IMG/VR virus record: IMGVR_UViG_3300027712_000102
Location: 1-29,874 of that record
DNA: 29,874 nucleotides
Reading direction: 5' to 3' (one strand)
Source of the DNA: a virus
The position numbers and the translations under genes were made by a program. Under the pieces are notes generated by a model, which saw only the letters and a program-made list of their open reading frames with translations, was not told the origin of the DNA and ran no database searches. Below, piece after piece: positions 8,463 to 15,470 of the stretch. Each line of letters opens with the position of its first letter. The first letter of the stretch is position 1.

Positions 8463-8910
8463 TCCAAGCCGAAAACTTGACAAATTAAATGCAAAACACC
8501 CCGAACTTCTTGCAAAATTCTGCAAGGATACCTTTCCATGTGTAATTAGTAAAATAGACACGGTTACTAAGGTTGAGTATGATTTTGTTGAACTGCAATG
8601 TCCAGGATATGAGCCGGGTAATATTGATACAATTTGGCTTACACACAACAAAACTAAATTTGTTACTGGTCCTACAATTGTAGCTACAGAATATAAAATA
8701 AATACTATTACAAAAACTATTAAAGATAGTGCAGAAATTAGATCATGTGATCTAGAGCTAATATCTTGTAACAATAAATGCAATGATTTGTTACAACAAA
8801 ATATAAAGCTTCAAAATAAAGTAACTGCAAAAAATCGTTGGATAATGTGGCTTATAATAGCACTTTTATTAAGCATAATGTGTAATATAATACAATTTAA
8901 AAAATGGTAG
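8419..8910 (+). CDS. Probable unimolecular spanin (lipoprotein with C-terminal TM helix)
   Basis: 163 aa. The N-terminus MKYLIPVLILLISCNPS is a lipoprotein signal with lipobox LISC, so Cys14 should be lipidated and carried to the outer membrane. The middle is periplasmic with a helical segment before the end (CNNKCNDLLQQNIKLQNKV). The C-terminus is a transmembrane helix (WIMWLIIALLLSIMCNIIQF) followed by KKW. A single protein anchored in both membranes is the definition of a u-spanin, which fuses inner and outer membranes in the last step of lysis. It overlaps the lysozyme start by 7 bases, as spanin and endolysin genes often do. Confidence 0.72.
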   Translation: MKYLIPVLILLISCNPSRKLDKLNAKHPELLAKFCKDTFPCVISKIDTVTKVEYDFVELQCPGYEPGNIDTIWLTHNKTKFVTGPTIVATEYKINTITKTIKDSAEIRSCDLELISCNNKCNDLLQQNIKLQNKVTAKNRWIMWLIIALLLSIMCNIIQFKKW

Positions 8911-9353
8911 TTTCAAAGAATTGCATAAACTTGATTAAAATGTTCGAAGGGTATAAAGCAAAAGCTTATTTATGCCCGGCAAATGTGCCTACTATTGGAT
9001 GGGGAAGCACCATGTATACTGATGGTAGAAAAGTAAAATTAAGTGATACCATAAATGAAGAACAGGCAGAAATATTACTTATGTGGGAGTTGAAAAATAA
9101 ATCCAATGCTTTGTATGGTTTAAATCTTAATCAGAATCAATTTGATTCATTATTATCATTTATATATAATCTTGGTATTGGTGCATTTGCTAATTCAACA
9201 CTAAGAAAAAAAATATTAACTAATCCTAATGATCCTGCAATAAAGTTTGAGTTTATGCGTTGGAATAAAGCTAGAGTTAATGGTGAATTAATAGAGCTTA
9301 AAGGGTTAACCAGACGCAGAACTGCAGAAGCAGAAATGTACTTTAAAATATAG
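8904..9353 (+). CDS. Endolysin, T4-type lysozyme (GH24 muramidase)
   Basis: 149 aa. The catalytic pattern E-8aa-C-5aa-T is visible: Glu15 in MFEGYKAKAY, Cys24 and Thr30 in PTIGWGS, the E-D/C-T variant known from phage lysozymes. Other family marks are FNxLxSFIYNLGIGAF-like text (FDSLLSFIYNLGIGAF), TLRKKI and the closing GLTRRRTAEAEMY. The enzyme cleaves the MurNAc-GlcNAc bond of peptidoglycan. It has no signal peptide, so it should rely on the holin for release. It is the last gene before the terminator at 9438. Confidence 0.92.
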   Translation: MVVSKNCINLIKMFEGYKAKAYLCPANVPTIGWGSTMYTDGRKVKLSDTINEEQAEILLMWELKNKSNALYGLNLNQNQFDSLLSFIYNLGIGAFANSTLRKKILTNPNDPAIKFEFMRWNKARVNGELIELKGLTRRRTAEAEMYFKI

Positions 9354-9437
9354 TTTTTTTTAGTTTAGTAAATAACGGCTTATTGTTTCAACATTAGAGC
9401 CATCCTCAAAAAGGGTACGGTTTGTAATTTTTCATTT

Positions 9438-9468
9438 CCTCCGGTGTTTCTACACAGGAGGTTTTTTT
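9438..9468 (+). terminator. Rho-independent terminator of the late operon
   Basis: CCTCC pairs with GGAGG; after one G-A mismatch GTGT pairs with ACAC, leaving a TTCT loop. Seven T residues follow at 9462-9468. It lies 85 bases after the lysozyme stop and before the early promoter. Confidence 0.88.
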
Positions 9469-9479
9469 ATATCTACAAC

Positions 9480-9496
9480 GTCAGTTTTGCGCTGAC
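9480..9496. promoter_or_regulatory. Short inverted repeat GTCAG/CTGAC upstream of early promoter
   Basis: GTCAG (9480-9484) and CTGAC (9492-9496) form a 5-bp stem with a TTTTGCG loop, about 43 bases before the -33 box. It could be an operator or an extra RNA hairpin; there is no T-run after it. Function is not shown by sequence. Confidence 0.35.
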
Positions 9497-9538
9497 ATTT
9501 AGGATATAATAAAAAAAATAAAAAATATTTTATAAATA

Positions 9539-9571
9539 TTTGGTTAATTAAAACTACTTACCTTATCTTTG
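9539..9571 (+). promoter_or_regulatory. Main early promoter, Bacteroidota type
   Basis: TTTG at 9539-9542 and TATCTTTG at 9564-9571 match the Bacteroidota primary-sigma consensus TTTG-N(19-21)-TAnnTTTG with a 21-base spacer. Transcription should start around 9577-9580, roughly ten bases before the first ATG at 9590. This promoter probably drives the replication genes. Confidence 0.8.
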
Positions 9572-9589
9572 ATTTCTAAACTAAAAAAA

Positions 9590-9676
9590 ATGAAGCAATC
9601 AACTAAAGACACAATCACCGTAACAATCATTATTATCATTGCCTTACTTGGCGATTCAATTTTTAACCAACTTTAA
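9590..9676 (+). CDS. Small single-pass membrane protein
   Basis: 28 aa: a polar, charged N-terminus (MKQSTKD) followed by a strongly hydrophobic run (TVTIIIIIALLG) and a short tail. The ATG at 9590 is the first after the early promoter, in a good A-rich context. It could be a tiny membrane-active early protein or a leader peptide; I do not recognise it. Confidence 0.5.
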   Translation: MKQSTKDTITVTIIIIIALLGDSIFNQL

Positions 9677-9680
9677 TTTT

Positions 9681-9875
9681 ATGCAAACAGAAACAAAAAA
9701 ACGAGGGCGTAAGCCTATTCCAGACAACCAAAAAAAGAAACCCGTTTTAATTTATTTATCAGATGATCAGATAAGTTTACTCGGTGGCCCATCAGCGGCA
9801 AAAAACATTTTACAAGATTATTCATTATTCAAAATCAAACAAAATGCCAAAAAAGAGACTATTCCAAATTCATGA
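9681..9875 (+). CDS. Small basic protein, probable DNA-binding
   Basis: 64 aa from the ATG at 9681; a longer reading from 9639 would overlap the preceding small gene, so the shorter form is preferred. The N-terminus KKRGRKPIPDNQKKKP resembles an AT-hook (RGRKP). The segment PVLIYLSDDQISLLGGPSAAKNILQDY looks like a strand plus two helices, as in short ribbon-helix-helix or related regulators. First in the early operon, it may regulate transcription. The function is a guess. Confidence 0.55.
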   Translation: MQTETKKRGRKPIPDNQKKKPVLIYLSDDQISLLGGPSAAKNILQDYSLFKIKQNAKKETIPNS

Positions 9876-10200
9876 CTTTGTACTAAGACATGATACTATC
9901 ATTGTACAAATACATGACAACAATTACATTGATAATACACTTATAATTCCTATCCATTCTTTTATTCAATACTTATTACGTCATGACCGATTATACTTTG
10001 AGGCTCAAGATATGAGTACAGGTAAATTGGTTACTAAATCTTACCATTTGACATTTGACAATTACTGGGATGAAATGGAGCGTGATTATAAAGAGCAGGA
10101 CATTTACGATTTTATTATTTGCACCTGTGTTGATTTTACAAAAGCTATTGATAAGCTTATTTTAAGATTAAACCACAATCTAACAAATTATTTATGGTAA
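9844..10200 (+). CDS. Hypothetical early protein
   Basis: 118 aa from the ATG at 9844 (MPKKRLFQIHDF); the frame is open upstream to 9784, but that would overlap the preceding gene far more. It is rich in His, Asp, Tyr and Ile, with a text such as RHDTIIVQIHDNNYIDNTLIIPIHSFIQ (two short parts shown as one region, residues about 11-40). No family is recognised. It overlaps its upstream neighbour by 32 bases and its downstream neighbour by 7. Confidence 0.5.
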   Translation: MPKKRLFQIHDFVLRHDTIIVQIHDNNYIDNTLIIPIHSFIQYLLRHDRLYFEAQDMSTGKLVTKSYHLTFDNYWDEMERDYKEQDIYDFIICTCVDFTKAIDKLILRLNHNLTNYLW

Positions 10201-10337
10201 AATACTTAAAAAAATTGTATGACAAACTATTCAAATCGAGAGAAGATATTGAACACCAAAAAAAAATTGAGTTCTATAATCGAGATAATATTAAAACAAC
10301 AAAAACAAGACCGAATCTTAAAACAAAAAAATCCTAA
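10194..10337 (+). CDS. Small basic hypothetical protein
   Basis: 47 aa, starting at ATG 10194 inside the stop region of the previous gene and ending at TAA 10335-10337, 11 bases before the nuclease gene. It is very Lys-rich (MVKYLKKLYDKLFKSRE at the start, LKTKKS at the end), which fits a nucleic-acid-binding or accessory peptide. No known family. Confidence 0.45.
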   Translation: MVKYLKKLYDKLFKSREDIEHQKKIEFYNRDNIKTTKTRPNLKTKKS

Positions 10338-10348
10338 AATTAAAAAGT

Positions 10349-11101
10349 ATGAGCAACTATTTTATAGATACTAATCAAAAGCAAATCACATTTACAGACA
10401 ACAGATTTTACTCATCAGAATCGGGTATATTTATTCCTAGTGTTACAACCATTCTACAAGCTTATCCTAAAGATGCCCATTTCTTCCAATGGCTTAAACA
10501 AGTTGGCGAAGAGGCAGACACAATCAGAGATGAAGCAGGCAGACGTGGTTCTATCGTACACAGCCTTACTGAACGTTACGATGCTGGTGAAGAGGTTAAC
10601 TTATTAGATAACGGAGGCAACATCGGTTACAAGATGTCTGAGTGGACTATGTTTGAAAGATATGTTGAGTACAGGCAACAAGTGGAACAAGAGATTATGT
10701 TCAGCGAGATTAACTTTATTAGTGAGCAGTTAGGCTACGCTGGAACAGTTGACCGTATAGCGCAAATAAACGGCAAAAACTATCTAATTGATATCAAGAC
10801 ATCAAATACTATTTACGACCATTATTGGCTACAATTATCGGCTTATAACGAGCTAATAAAAGAGGCTTACAAGTCTATCAATGTTATCGACCATGTCGCA
10901 ATACTTTGGCTAAATGCTAAGACACGTACAGCTGGTAAAAATGGTGCTATTCAGGGACCAGGTTGGCAGTTGATAATTAGAGAAGATGTTGAGCGTGCAA
11001 ATGACTTAAAACTATTTAACGCAACTAAGCTTTTATGGGATGCGCAAAATAGCGAAATGAAACCGAAAATTAAAACTTATTCATTAACTCATAAATTATA
11101 A
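10349..11101 (+). CDS. PD-(D/E)XK nuclease (RecB/Cas4-like fold)
   Basis: 250 aa. Motifs in order: GRRGSIVHSLTERY (residues about 64-77, the GxxxH helix found in RecB-type nucleases), GYAGTVDRI (the catalytic Asp), YLIDIKTS (the D-x-K pair) and WLQLSAYNEL (the Q/Y helix of the RecB/Cas4 group). It probably acts as a recombination or DNA-processing exonuclease. The following gene looks like a single-strand binding protein, an arrangement seen in phage exonuclease/SSB recombination modules. Confidence 0.82.
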   Translation: MSNYFIDTNQKQITFTDNRFYSSESGIFIPSVTTILQAYPKDAHFFQWLKQVGEEADTIRDEAGRRGSIVHSLTERYDAGEEVNLLDNGGNIGYKMSEWTMFERYVEYRQQVEQEIMFSEINFISEQLGYAGTVDRIAQINGKNYLIDIKTSNTIYDHYWLQLSAYNELIKEAYKSINVIDHVAILWLNAKTRTAGKNGAIQGPGWQLIIREDVERANDLKLFNATKLLWDAQNSEMKPKIKTYSLTHKL

Positions 11102-11132
11102 AAGCTGATATCTTACTATCACAATTTAACAA

Positions 11133-11693
11133 ATGGGATCAATAATTAAAAATTCTGCTATCTACCTTACCATCAGTGATGGTAAAATCTGCAGACGTGT
11201 GCAATCTCCCACAGCGACATCAAAAGAGAGACAAACAAAAGATGGTAAGCTTATCCACGAAGAGCAGTATCATGGTTGGAGTGGTAAAATTACCGACATT
11301 CAAACCAAGCAAACTGATTATGGCAAAGAGTGGAACGTAACCATTGAAGATGGTGACACAAAAGCATTTTTGCAAATGAAGTACAGCAGTGGTTACGCAT
11401 CTGCATTTCTAAAAACATTGCCAAATGTTGACTTGTCAAAAGATGTAGAATTAATGCCTAAATCTGAGACTACAGATGGCAAAACTAAGACCACAATGTT
11501 CATCAAACAAGATGGTAAAGCTATTAAATGGGCCTATACAAAAGACAACCCTAATGGCTTACCATCTATGAAAAAAATCAAGGTTAAAGGCGTTGATGTT
11601 TGGGATGATTCCGACATGATGGAGCATCTTGAAGCAATGGTTAAATCTAAGTTTGCAAATAGCAAACAAGATGACTTTGAAGTTCCGTTTTAA
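11133..11693 (+). CDS. Probable single-stranded DNA-binding protein
   Basis: 186 aa. Beta-rich middle (GKITDIQTKQTDYGKEWNV, then KAFLQMKYSSGYASAFL) and a C-terminus DDFEVPF that copies the acidic Phe-ended tail of SSB proteins, which recruits replication partners. It follows a PD-(D/E)XK nuclease and precedes helicase/primase genes. Fold membership is inferred; I cannot confirm an OB fold from sequence alone. Confidence 0.55.
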   Translation: MGSIIKNSAIYLTISDGKICRRVQSPTATSKERQTKDGKLIHEEQYHGWSGKITDIQTKQTDYGKEWNVTIEDGDTKAFLQMKYSSGYASAFLKTLPNVDLSKDVELMPKSETTDGKTKTTMFIKQDGKAIKWAYTKDNPNGLPSMKKIKVKGVDVWDDSDMMEHLEAMVKSKFANSKQDDFEVPF

Positions 11694-11706
11694 ATCCAAT
11701 ATGGGG

Positions 11707-11725
11707 GTGCGACCAATCAACGCAC
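11707..11725 (+). promoter_or_regulatory. Weak hairpin after SSB-like gene
   Basis: GTGCG (11707-11711) pairs with CGCAC (11721-11725) across a 9-base loop, then ATTTT. It lies 14 bases after the SSB-like stop. It may attenuate transcription; it is too short of T residues to call a terminator with confidence. Confidence 0.3.
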
Positions 11726-11762
11726 ATTTTAAATTATTCATCATCAAATAAATAAAAAAAAC

Positions 11763-12005
11763 ATGTCAACAAAAATTGATTACTTTGGGGATTTTATCAG
11801 CAATATTATAATTTCAGAAGATAGATTTAAATATCTTGAATCTGCAGGAGTGGAAATATTAAGTTGTAAGGAATATACAGATGGTAGACCAATTTCACCA
11901 AAAGAAAAGCAATTTGATATAACTTTTAAGGTAAATGTTATGACTTTCTTACATTTTTATCAAGCAGGTATCAAATATTCAATGGATAAATATTGGAAAC
12001 CTTAA
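11763..12005 (+). CDS. Hypothetical early protein
   Basis: 80 aa, starting at an ATG after an A-rich leader. It is a soluble mixed alpha/beta protein (YLESAGVEILSCKEYTDG, then FDITFKVNVMTFLHFYQAG). The last part reads like a small fold ending in an amphipathic helix. I do not recognise it, and the neighbours are an SSB-like gene and small membrane proteins. Confidence 0.6.
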   Translation: MSTKIDYFGDFISNIIISEDRFKYLESAGVEILSCKEYTDGRPISPKEKQFDITFKVNVMTFLHFYQAGIKYSMDKYWKP

Positions 12006-12015
12006 ATTATAACTT

Positions 12016-12120
12016 ATGTGGATAGCATTAATATTAGAATTTGTTGTAGTTATAATTGTTTCGTTACTTTGGGTACACTTAATTTCAAATAAAAATAATA
12101 ACTACGATGAAGACGATTAA
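12016..12120 (+). CDS. Tiny single-pass membrane protein
   Basis: 34 aa: one hydrophobic helix (MWIALILEFVVVIIVSLLW) then a polar, acidic tail (NNNYDEDD). It begins 11 bases after the previous stop and overlaps the next membrane protein by 14 bases. It is part of a run of small membrane-associated early genes (12016-12685). Function unknown. Confidence 0.5.
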   Translation: MWIALILEFVVVIIVSLLWVHLISNKNNNYDEDD

Positions 12121-12376
12121 AAATTTAATTGGAATGGCATTACTTGCTGGATTCATTAACCCAATATTTTTTCCCGATAATCAATATTGGTTTCAAGGTT
12201 TCGCTGGTATGCTTGCTGCTTTCATTGGATCAGGATTAATCTTTGGATTTAAAGATTATGCAGTTGGGCCAAGAGATATTGGCAATGCAGGTGTAATGCC
12301 TAAAATCAATCAATCTTGGATGTTTTTTTTTATCGGTGCAGTTGCAAACCTTTTATGGGCTACACTTTATGTATAA
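12107..12376 (+). CDS. Small multi-pass membrane protein
   Basis: 89 aa with three hydrophobic segments: residues about 6-20 (NLIGMALLAGFINPI), about 28-47 (WFQGFAGMLAAFIGSGLIFG) and about 71-88 (WMFFFIGAVANLLWATLY). No catalytic motif. As one of several early membrane proteins it could act in superinfection exclusion or membrane takeover, but this is only positional inference. Confidence 0.6.
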   Translation: MKTIKNLIGMALLAGFINPIFFPDNQYWFQGFAGMLAAFIGSGLIFGFKDYAVGPRDIGNAGVMPKINQSWMFFFIGAVANLLWATLYV

Positions 12377-12382
12377 ACGAAT

Positions 12383-12440
12383 TATATGCAAAAGGGTATA
12401 AAATACAGCAATTAGTTCAAATTATACCTTTTTGCGTATA
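12383..12440. promoter_or_regulatory. Long inverted repeat (19-bp stem, 20-base loop)
   Basis: Bases 12383-12401 and 12422-12440 are inverted copies: 17 Watson-Crick pairs plus two that become G-U wobbles in RNA. The core is GCAAAAGGGTATAA against TTATACCTTTTTGC. It fills the gap between two membrane-protein genes. Both mismatches keep pairing on the + strand RNA, which favours an RNA hairpin (terminator, attenuator or processing site) over a protein operator. The T-run lies inside the 3' arm, not after it. Confidence 0.6.
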
Positions 12441-12460
12441 AATTAAAAATCAATTAGATT

Positions 12461-12685
12461 ATGCCAATAGATAAACAATACCATTTTATTGCAGGATTCT
12501 GCATCTACATAATTGCACAGTTATACATGCAACCAATACCTGCAATGATACCAGTAATAGCCATTGCAACAGGTAAAGAAGTATATGATTATGTAAGTGG
12601 CAAAGGTACACCGGATATTAATGATTTACTTTATACAATTTATGGAGCATTGCCATTATTAATTTTAAAATTGATACTATCATGA
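12461..12685 (+). CDS. Small membrane protein of the DKxxHF...GKExYD type
   Basis: 74 aa with hydrophobic segments at about residues 8-24, 27-40 and 59-73. The polar pattern DKQYHFIAG followed by GKEVYDYVSGKGTPDINDLLYTIYG is conserved-looking and resembles short YfiM/DUF2279-like membrane proteins, in which the His, Glu and Asp residues line a membrane-facing pocket. No enzymatic role is established that I can cite. It overlaps the next gene by 4 bases (ATGA), so the two are coupled. Confidence 0.6.
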   Translation: MPIDKQYHFIAGFCIYIIAQLYMQPIPAMIPVIAIATGKEVYDYVSGKGTPDINDLLYTIYGALPLLILKLILS

Positions 12686-13125
12686 GATTATTAATTATTA
12701 TTTTGTTGATGTCAATAAAATGCTTTGCACAAGAGTTTGAAGGTGGATTCATTAAAGTAAAAGGTATTGGTGGCACACCACCATATTTATTTTCATTAGA
12801 TGGTGGTGCCTATCAAACAAAAGATACCTTTTTTAATGTACAACCTGGTGTACATATCATAAACACGAAAGATGTAAACAACTGTATTAAAACATCTAAT
12901 TGCACAATGTACAATACATTAAGCATGTCTGTATTACGCAATACAACTTCATCTGTTACATTCAAAGCTATTGGTGGCAAACCACCATATTATTTTAGTA
13001 AGAATTCAACATCAAATTGGATATTAAATAAAACTAAATGGAGTGGTTTGAATCAATTAAGACAATACATATTTAGGGTTAAAGATTCACTAGGATACAT
13101 CTACTATATTACTGTTACACTTTAA
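12682..13125 (+). CDS. Secreted SprB-repeat protein
   Basis: 147 aa. Residues 1-17 (MRLLIIILLMSIKCFAQ) are a signal peptide. Two SprB-type repeats follow: about residues 25-70 (GGTPPYLFSLDGGAYQT, closing with VQPGVHIINTKDVNNC) and about 93-145 (GGKPPYYFSKNS, closing with YIFRVKDSLGYIYY). SprB repeats are known from giant Bacteroidota surface adhesins such as the gliding adhesin SprB. In an early phage operon an exported protein of this type is unexpected; it might alter the cell surface, block re-infection or mask a receptor. It overlaps the preceding membrane-protein gene by 4 bases. Confidence 0.75.
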   Translation: MRLLIIILLMSIKCFAQEFEGGFIKVKGIGGTPPYLFSLDGGAYQTKDTFFNVQPGVHIINTKDVNNCIKTSNCTMYNTLSMSVLRNTTSSVTFKAIGGKPPYYFSKNSTSNWILNKTKWSGLNQLRQYIFRVKDSLGYIYYITVTL

Positions 13126-13134
13126 ATTAAAAAA

Positions 13135-14643
13135 ATGCAATTACGAGATTACCAGGTTGACTTGTCGACCAAAGCTTGTGACTTATTAACTAAGCACAAA
13201 ATTGCCTACCTATCTATGCAAGTTAGAACAGGCAAAACATTAACGGCATTAAATACTTGCAAATTATACGGTGCAAAAAATGTACTGTTTGTAACAAAGA
13301 AAAAAGCGACACTTAGCGTTGTTGCTGATTACGAGCATTACAAAAATGACTTTAAATGCTTTGTAATAAATTTTGAGCAGCTGCACAACATCACTGATCA
13401 GTACTTTGATTTAGTAATCATTGATGAAGCACACTGCACTGGTGCTTTCTCTACTCCATCCAAACGCACAAAAGAATTAAAAAGATTGTGCAATAATTTG
13501 CCAATAATTTATCTAAGTGGAACACCATCACCGGAATCTTATAGCCAACTTTACCATCAATTTTGGATAAGCTCATTTAACCCATTTACGCAAAAAAACT
13601 TTTATACTTGGGCTCGTGAAGGATTCGTATCTATTACGTCTAAATACGTATACAATCGTTCCATTAACGATTACACAAATGCAAATAAGGAAGCCATTGA
13701 TAAAGTAGTTAGTCATTTATTTTTGCCATACACACAACAAGAGGCTGGATTTGAGCAGTTAGTTGATGAGCATATTCACCAGGTTACAATGTCAGACCGT
13801 ACGTATCAAGTTTGTAACCGTCTACGTATTGACAAAGTTGTCACTGGTAAAAATGGTGATGTTATTGAAGCAGATACCGAAGTAAAGCTTTTATCCAAGC
13901 TTCATCAGTTGTACTCAGGTACGGTTATATTTGATGTTGCTATGTGTGATGAGCAAGATTATGCTATTACTGATGATAGCAAAGTAAATTATATTTTTAA
14001 GACGTTTGAAGGCTTAAAATTTGCTATCTTTTATAAGTTTAAAGCCGAACGTATGGCTATCTTATTAGGAGCGCAAAAAAGGGGTTTAAAAATGACTGAA
14101 TCACCGGAGGAATTTCAAGCTAATGAGGATATGATATTTATATCTCAATTTGTGAGTGGAAGGGAAGGTGTTAATCTATCTACTGCCGACTGCCTGGTGT
14201 GTTACAACATTGATTTTTCTGCAGTTACTTATTTTCAGGTTAGAGCAAGGCTCCAGTCAAAAGATAGAATTGATCCTGCAAAAGTACATTGGATATTTGC
14301 CAAAGATGGTATTGAAGAGCGTATTTATAAATCCGTTTGCAATAAGAAAAATTACACTACATCTTACTTTATTGAGGAAGAGAAAAAAAAACCTGAATAT
14401 CATTTAGAGCAATTAAAATCAGTTACTAACGTAGCACGTAATGAGGTGCAGATACAAGTTTATAAAAAAATGGCTTTGAATAGTTTGAAAAAATATCCTA
14501 CATTAGATGCCCGACAAATTGAGAACTACTTATGGTGTTGGTGCAATGATATGCAAAACGAAATCACTAAAGCCGGCATTGATACCCAATCATTCTTAAA
14601 ACTACTAACAGATGCGTACATTTTGGACAGACAAAGAGATTAA
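13135..14643 (+). CDS. SF2 helicase (SNF2-like / DEAH)
   Basis: 502 aa. Motif Q/0 LRDYQ at residues 3-7, Walker A RTGKT at 31-35 (Arg in the place of the usual first Gly-x), motif II DEAH at 97-100, motif III LSGTPSP, motif V SGREGVNLSTAD, and motif VI region YFQVRARLQSKDR. The order and spacing are those of phage SNF2-type helicases. The enzyme likely unwinds or translocates on DNA during replication. The gene overlaps the HNH gene by 32 bases. Confidence 0.9.
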   Translation: MQLRDYQVDLSTKACDLLTKHKIAYLSMQVRTGKTLTALNTCKLYGAKNVLFVTKKKATLSVVADYEHYKNDFKCFVINFEQLHNITDQYFDLVIIDEAHCTGAFSTPSKRTKELKRLCNNLPIIYLSGTPSPESYSQLYHQFWISSFNPFTQKNFYTWAREGFVSITSKYVYNRSINDYTNANKEAIDKVVSHLFLPYTQQEAGFEQLVDEHIHQVTMSDRTYQVCNRLRIDKVVTGKNGDVIEADTEVKLLSKLHQLYSGTVIFDVAMCDEQDYAITDDSKVNYIFKTFEGLKFAIFYKFKAERMAILLGAQKRGLKMTESPEEFQANEDMIFISQFVSGREGVNLSTADCLVCYNIDFSAVTYFQVRARLQSKDRIDPAKVHWIFAKDGIEERIYKSVCNKKNYTTSYFIEEEKKKPEYHLEQLKSVTNVARNEVQIQVYKKMALNSLKKYPTLDARQIENYLWCWCNDMQNEITKAGIDTQSFLKLLTDAYILDRQRD

Positions 14644-15232
14644 ATTTTTAACCGATAACTACAGCGACATGAATACAGCTGATATTGCCACAATACTTAA
14701 TCGCCCTTTAAGTGGAGTGTATGGCAAAGCTTATACAATGCGTTTAAAAAAATCAAAAGAATATTTAACTGTTATGCTTGAACGTGAGGCAAAAAAGTTG
14801 TCAGAATTTGGCAAAAATTATCAATTTAAAAAAGGTAATGTGCCTTATAATTATGGACAAAAAATGTCCACAATAATTTATGAGAAACTACAAAAGACAA
14901 TGTTTAAAAAAGGTCAAAAGCCTCATAATACAAGAAAAGAAGGTGAAGAAAGCAAATCAAAAGATGGTTACACTTATGTAAAAGTTGCAGATAATGACTG
15001 GCGTTTAAAACATCGGGTTGTTTACGAAAACGTAAACGGACCAATACCTGCAGACCATATAGTAGTGTTTAAAGATAACAATCTTACAAATTTTGACATA
15101 AACAATTTACTTTTAATTAGTAAAGCTGATAATATGCTACGTAACACTATTCATCAATACCCGGAACCAGTACAAGAAATAATCAAATTAAATAACAAAC
15201 TAAAAAAACAAATCAATGCAAAACAAAATTGA
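14612..15232 (+). CDS. HNH endonuclease with N-terminal SANT/HTH-like domain
   Basis: 206 aa. Residues 1-45 (WTDKEIKFLTDNYSDM, then ADIATILNRPLSGVYGKAYTM) look like a Myb/SANT-type DNA-binding helix set. The C-terminal part has the HNH_3 signature: LKHRVVYENVNGPIPADHIVVF, then KDNNLTNFDINNLLL (residues about 131-168), with DH in place of the more common HxDH pattern. Such proteins are free-standing homing-type endonucleases common between phage replication genes. It starts inside the helicase gene and ends overlapping the next gene by 17 bases, so it does not interrupt either. Confidence 0.85.
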   Translation: MRTFWTDKEIKFLTDNYSDMNTADIATILNRPLSGVYGKAYTMRLKKSKEYLTVMLEREAKKLSEFGKNYQFKKGNVPYNYGQKMSTIIYEKLQKTMFKKGQKPHNTRKEGEESKSKDGYTYVKVADNDWRLKHRVVYENVNGPIPADHIVVFKDNNLTNFDINNLLLISKADNMLRNTIHQYPEPVQEIIKLNNKLKKQINAKQN

Positions 15233-15470
15233 AGATTTACGCAACCATTTATTTGCATGTCTAGAAGCTTTATCTGATCCTGAAAAGCCTATGGAATTAG
15301 ACCGTGCAAAAGCTATCGCAGATGTAGCACAGGTAATTATTAATTCTGCTAAAGTTGAAGTTGATTTTATCAACAAAGTTGGCGGTGTAGGTACTAACTT
15401 TATACCTCAAGAAACCCGACCAAAGTATGAGAGAATCACAAATACAACATCAAATAATAAAGTGGCTTGA
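15216..15470 (+). CDS. Conserved phage hypothetical protein
   Basis: 84 aa, mostly helical: DLRNHLFACLEALSDPE, then AKAIADVAQVIINSAKVEVDF. I have seen this pattern in small phage proteins beside HNH and replication genes, but I know no proven function. It overlaps both neighbours (17 and 44 bases), consistent with a tightly coupled replication operon. Confidence 0.65.
   Translation: MQNKIEDLRNHLFACLEALSDPEKPMELDRAKAIADVAQVIINSAKVEVDFINKVGGVGTNFIPQETRPKYERITNTTSNNKVA

Larger units (their letters stand above)
9354..9589. other. Late/early junction, non-coding
   Basis: This 236-base gap separates the end of the late operon from the first early gene. It holds a rho-independent terminator (9438-9468), a short hairpin (9480-9496), an A/T-only stretch (about 9500-9540) and a Bacteroidota promoter (9539-9571). 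No convincing ORF lies in it. It is the only intergenic region with both a strong terminator and a strong promoter, so it marks the transcription start and end of the circle. Confidence 0.85.

Noticed and set aside
8301-8783. Minus-strand ORF of 160 aa (and other minus-strand ORFs)
   Set aside because: They are shadows of well-supported + strand genes, overlap several of them, and show no recognisable domain.
9354-9372. Terminator right after the lysozyme stop
   Set aside because: There is a T-run (8 T) but no preceding stable hairpin; the clear terminator is at 9438-9468.
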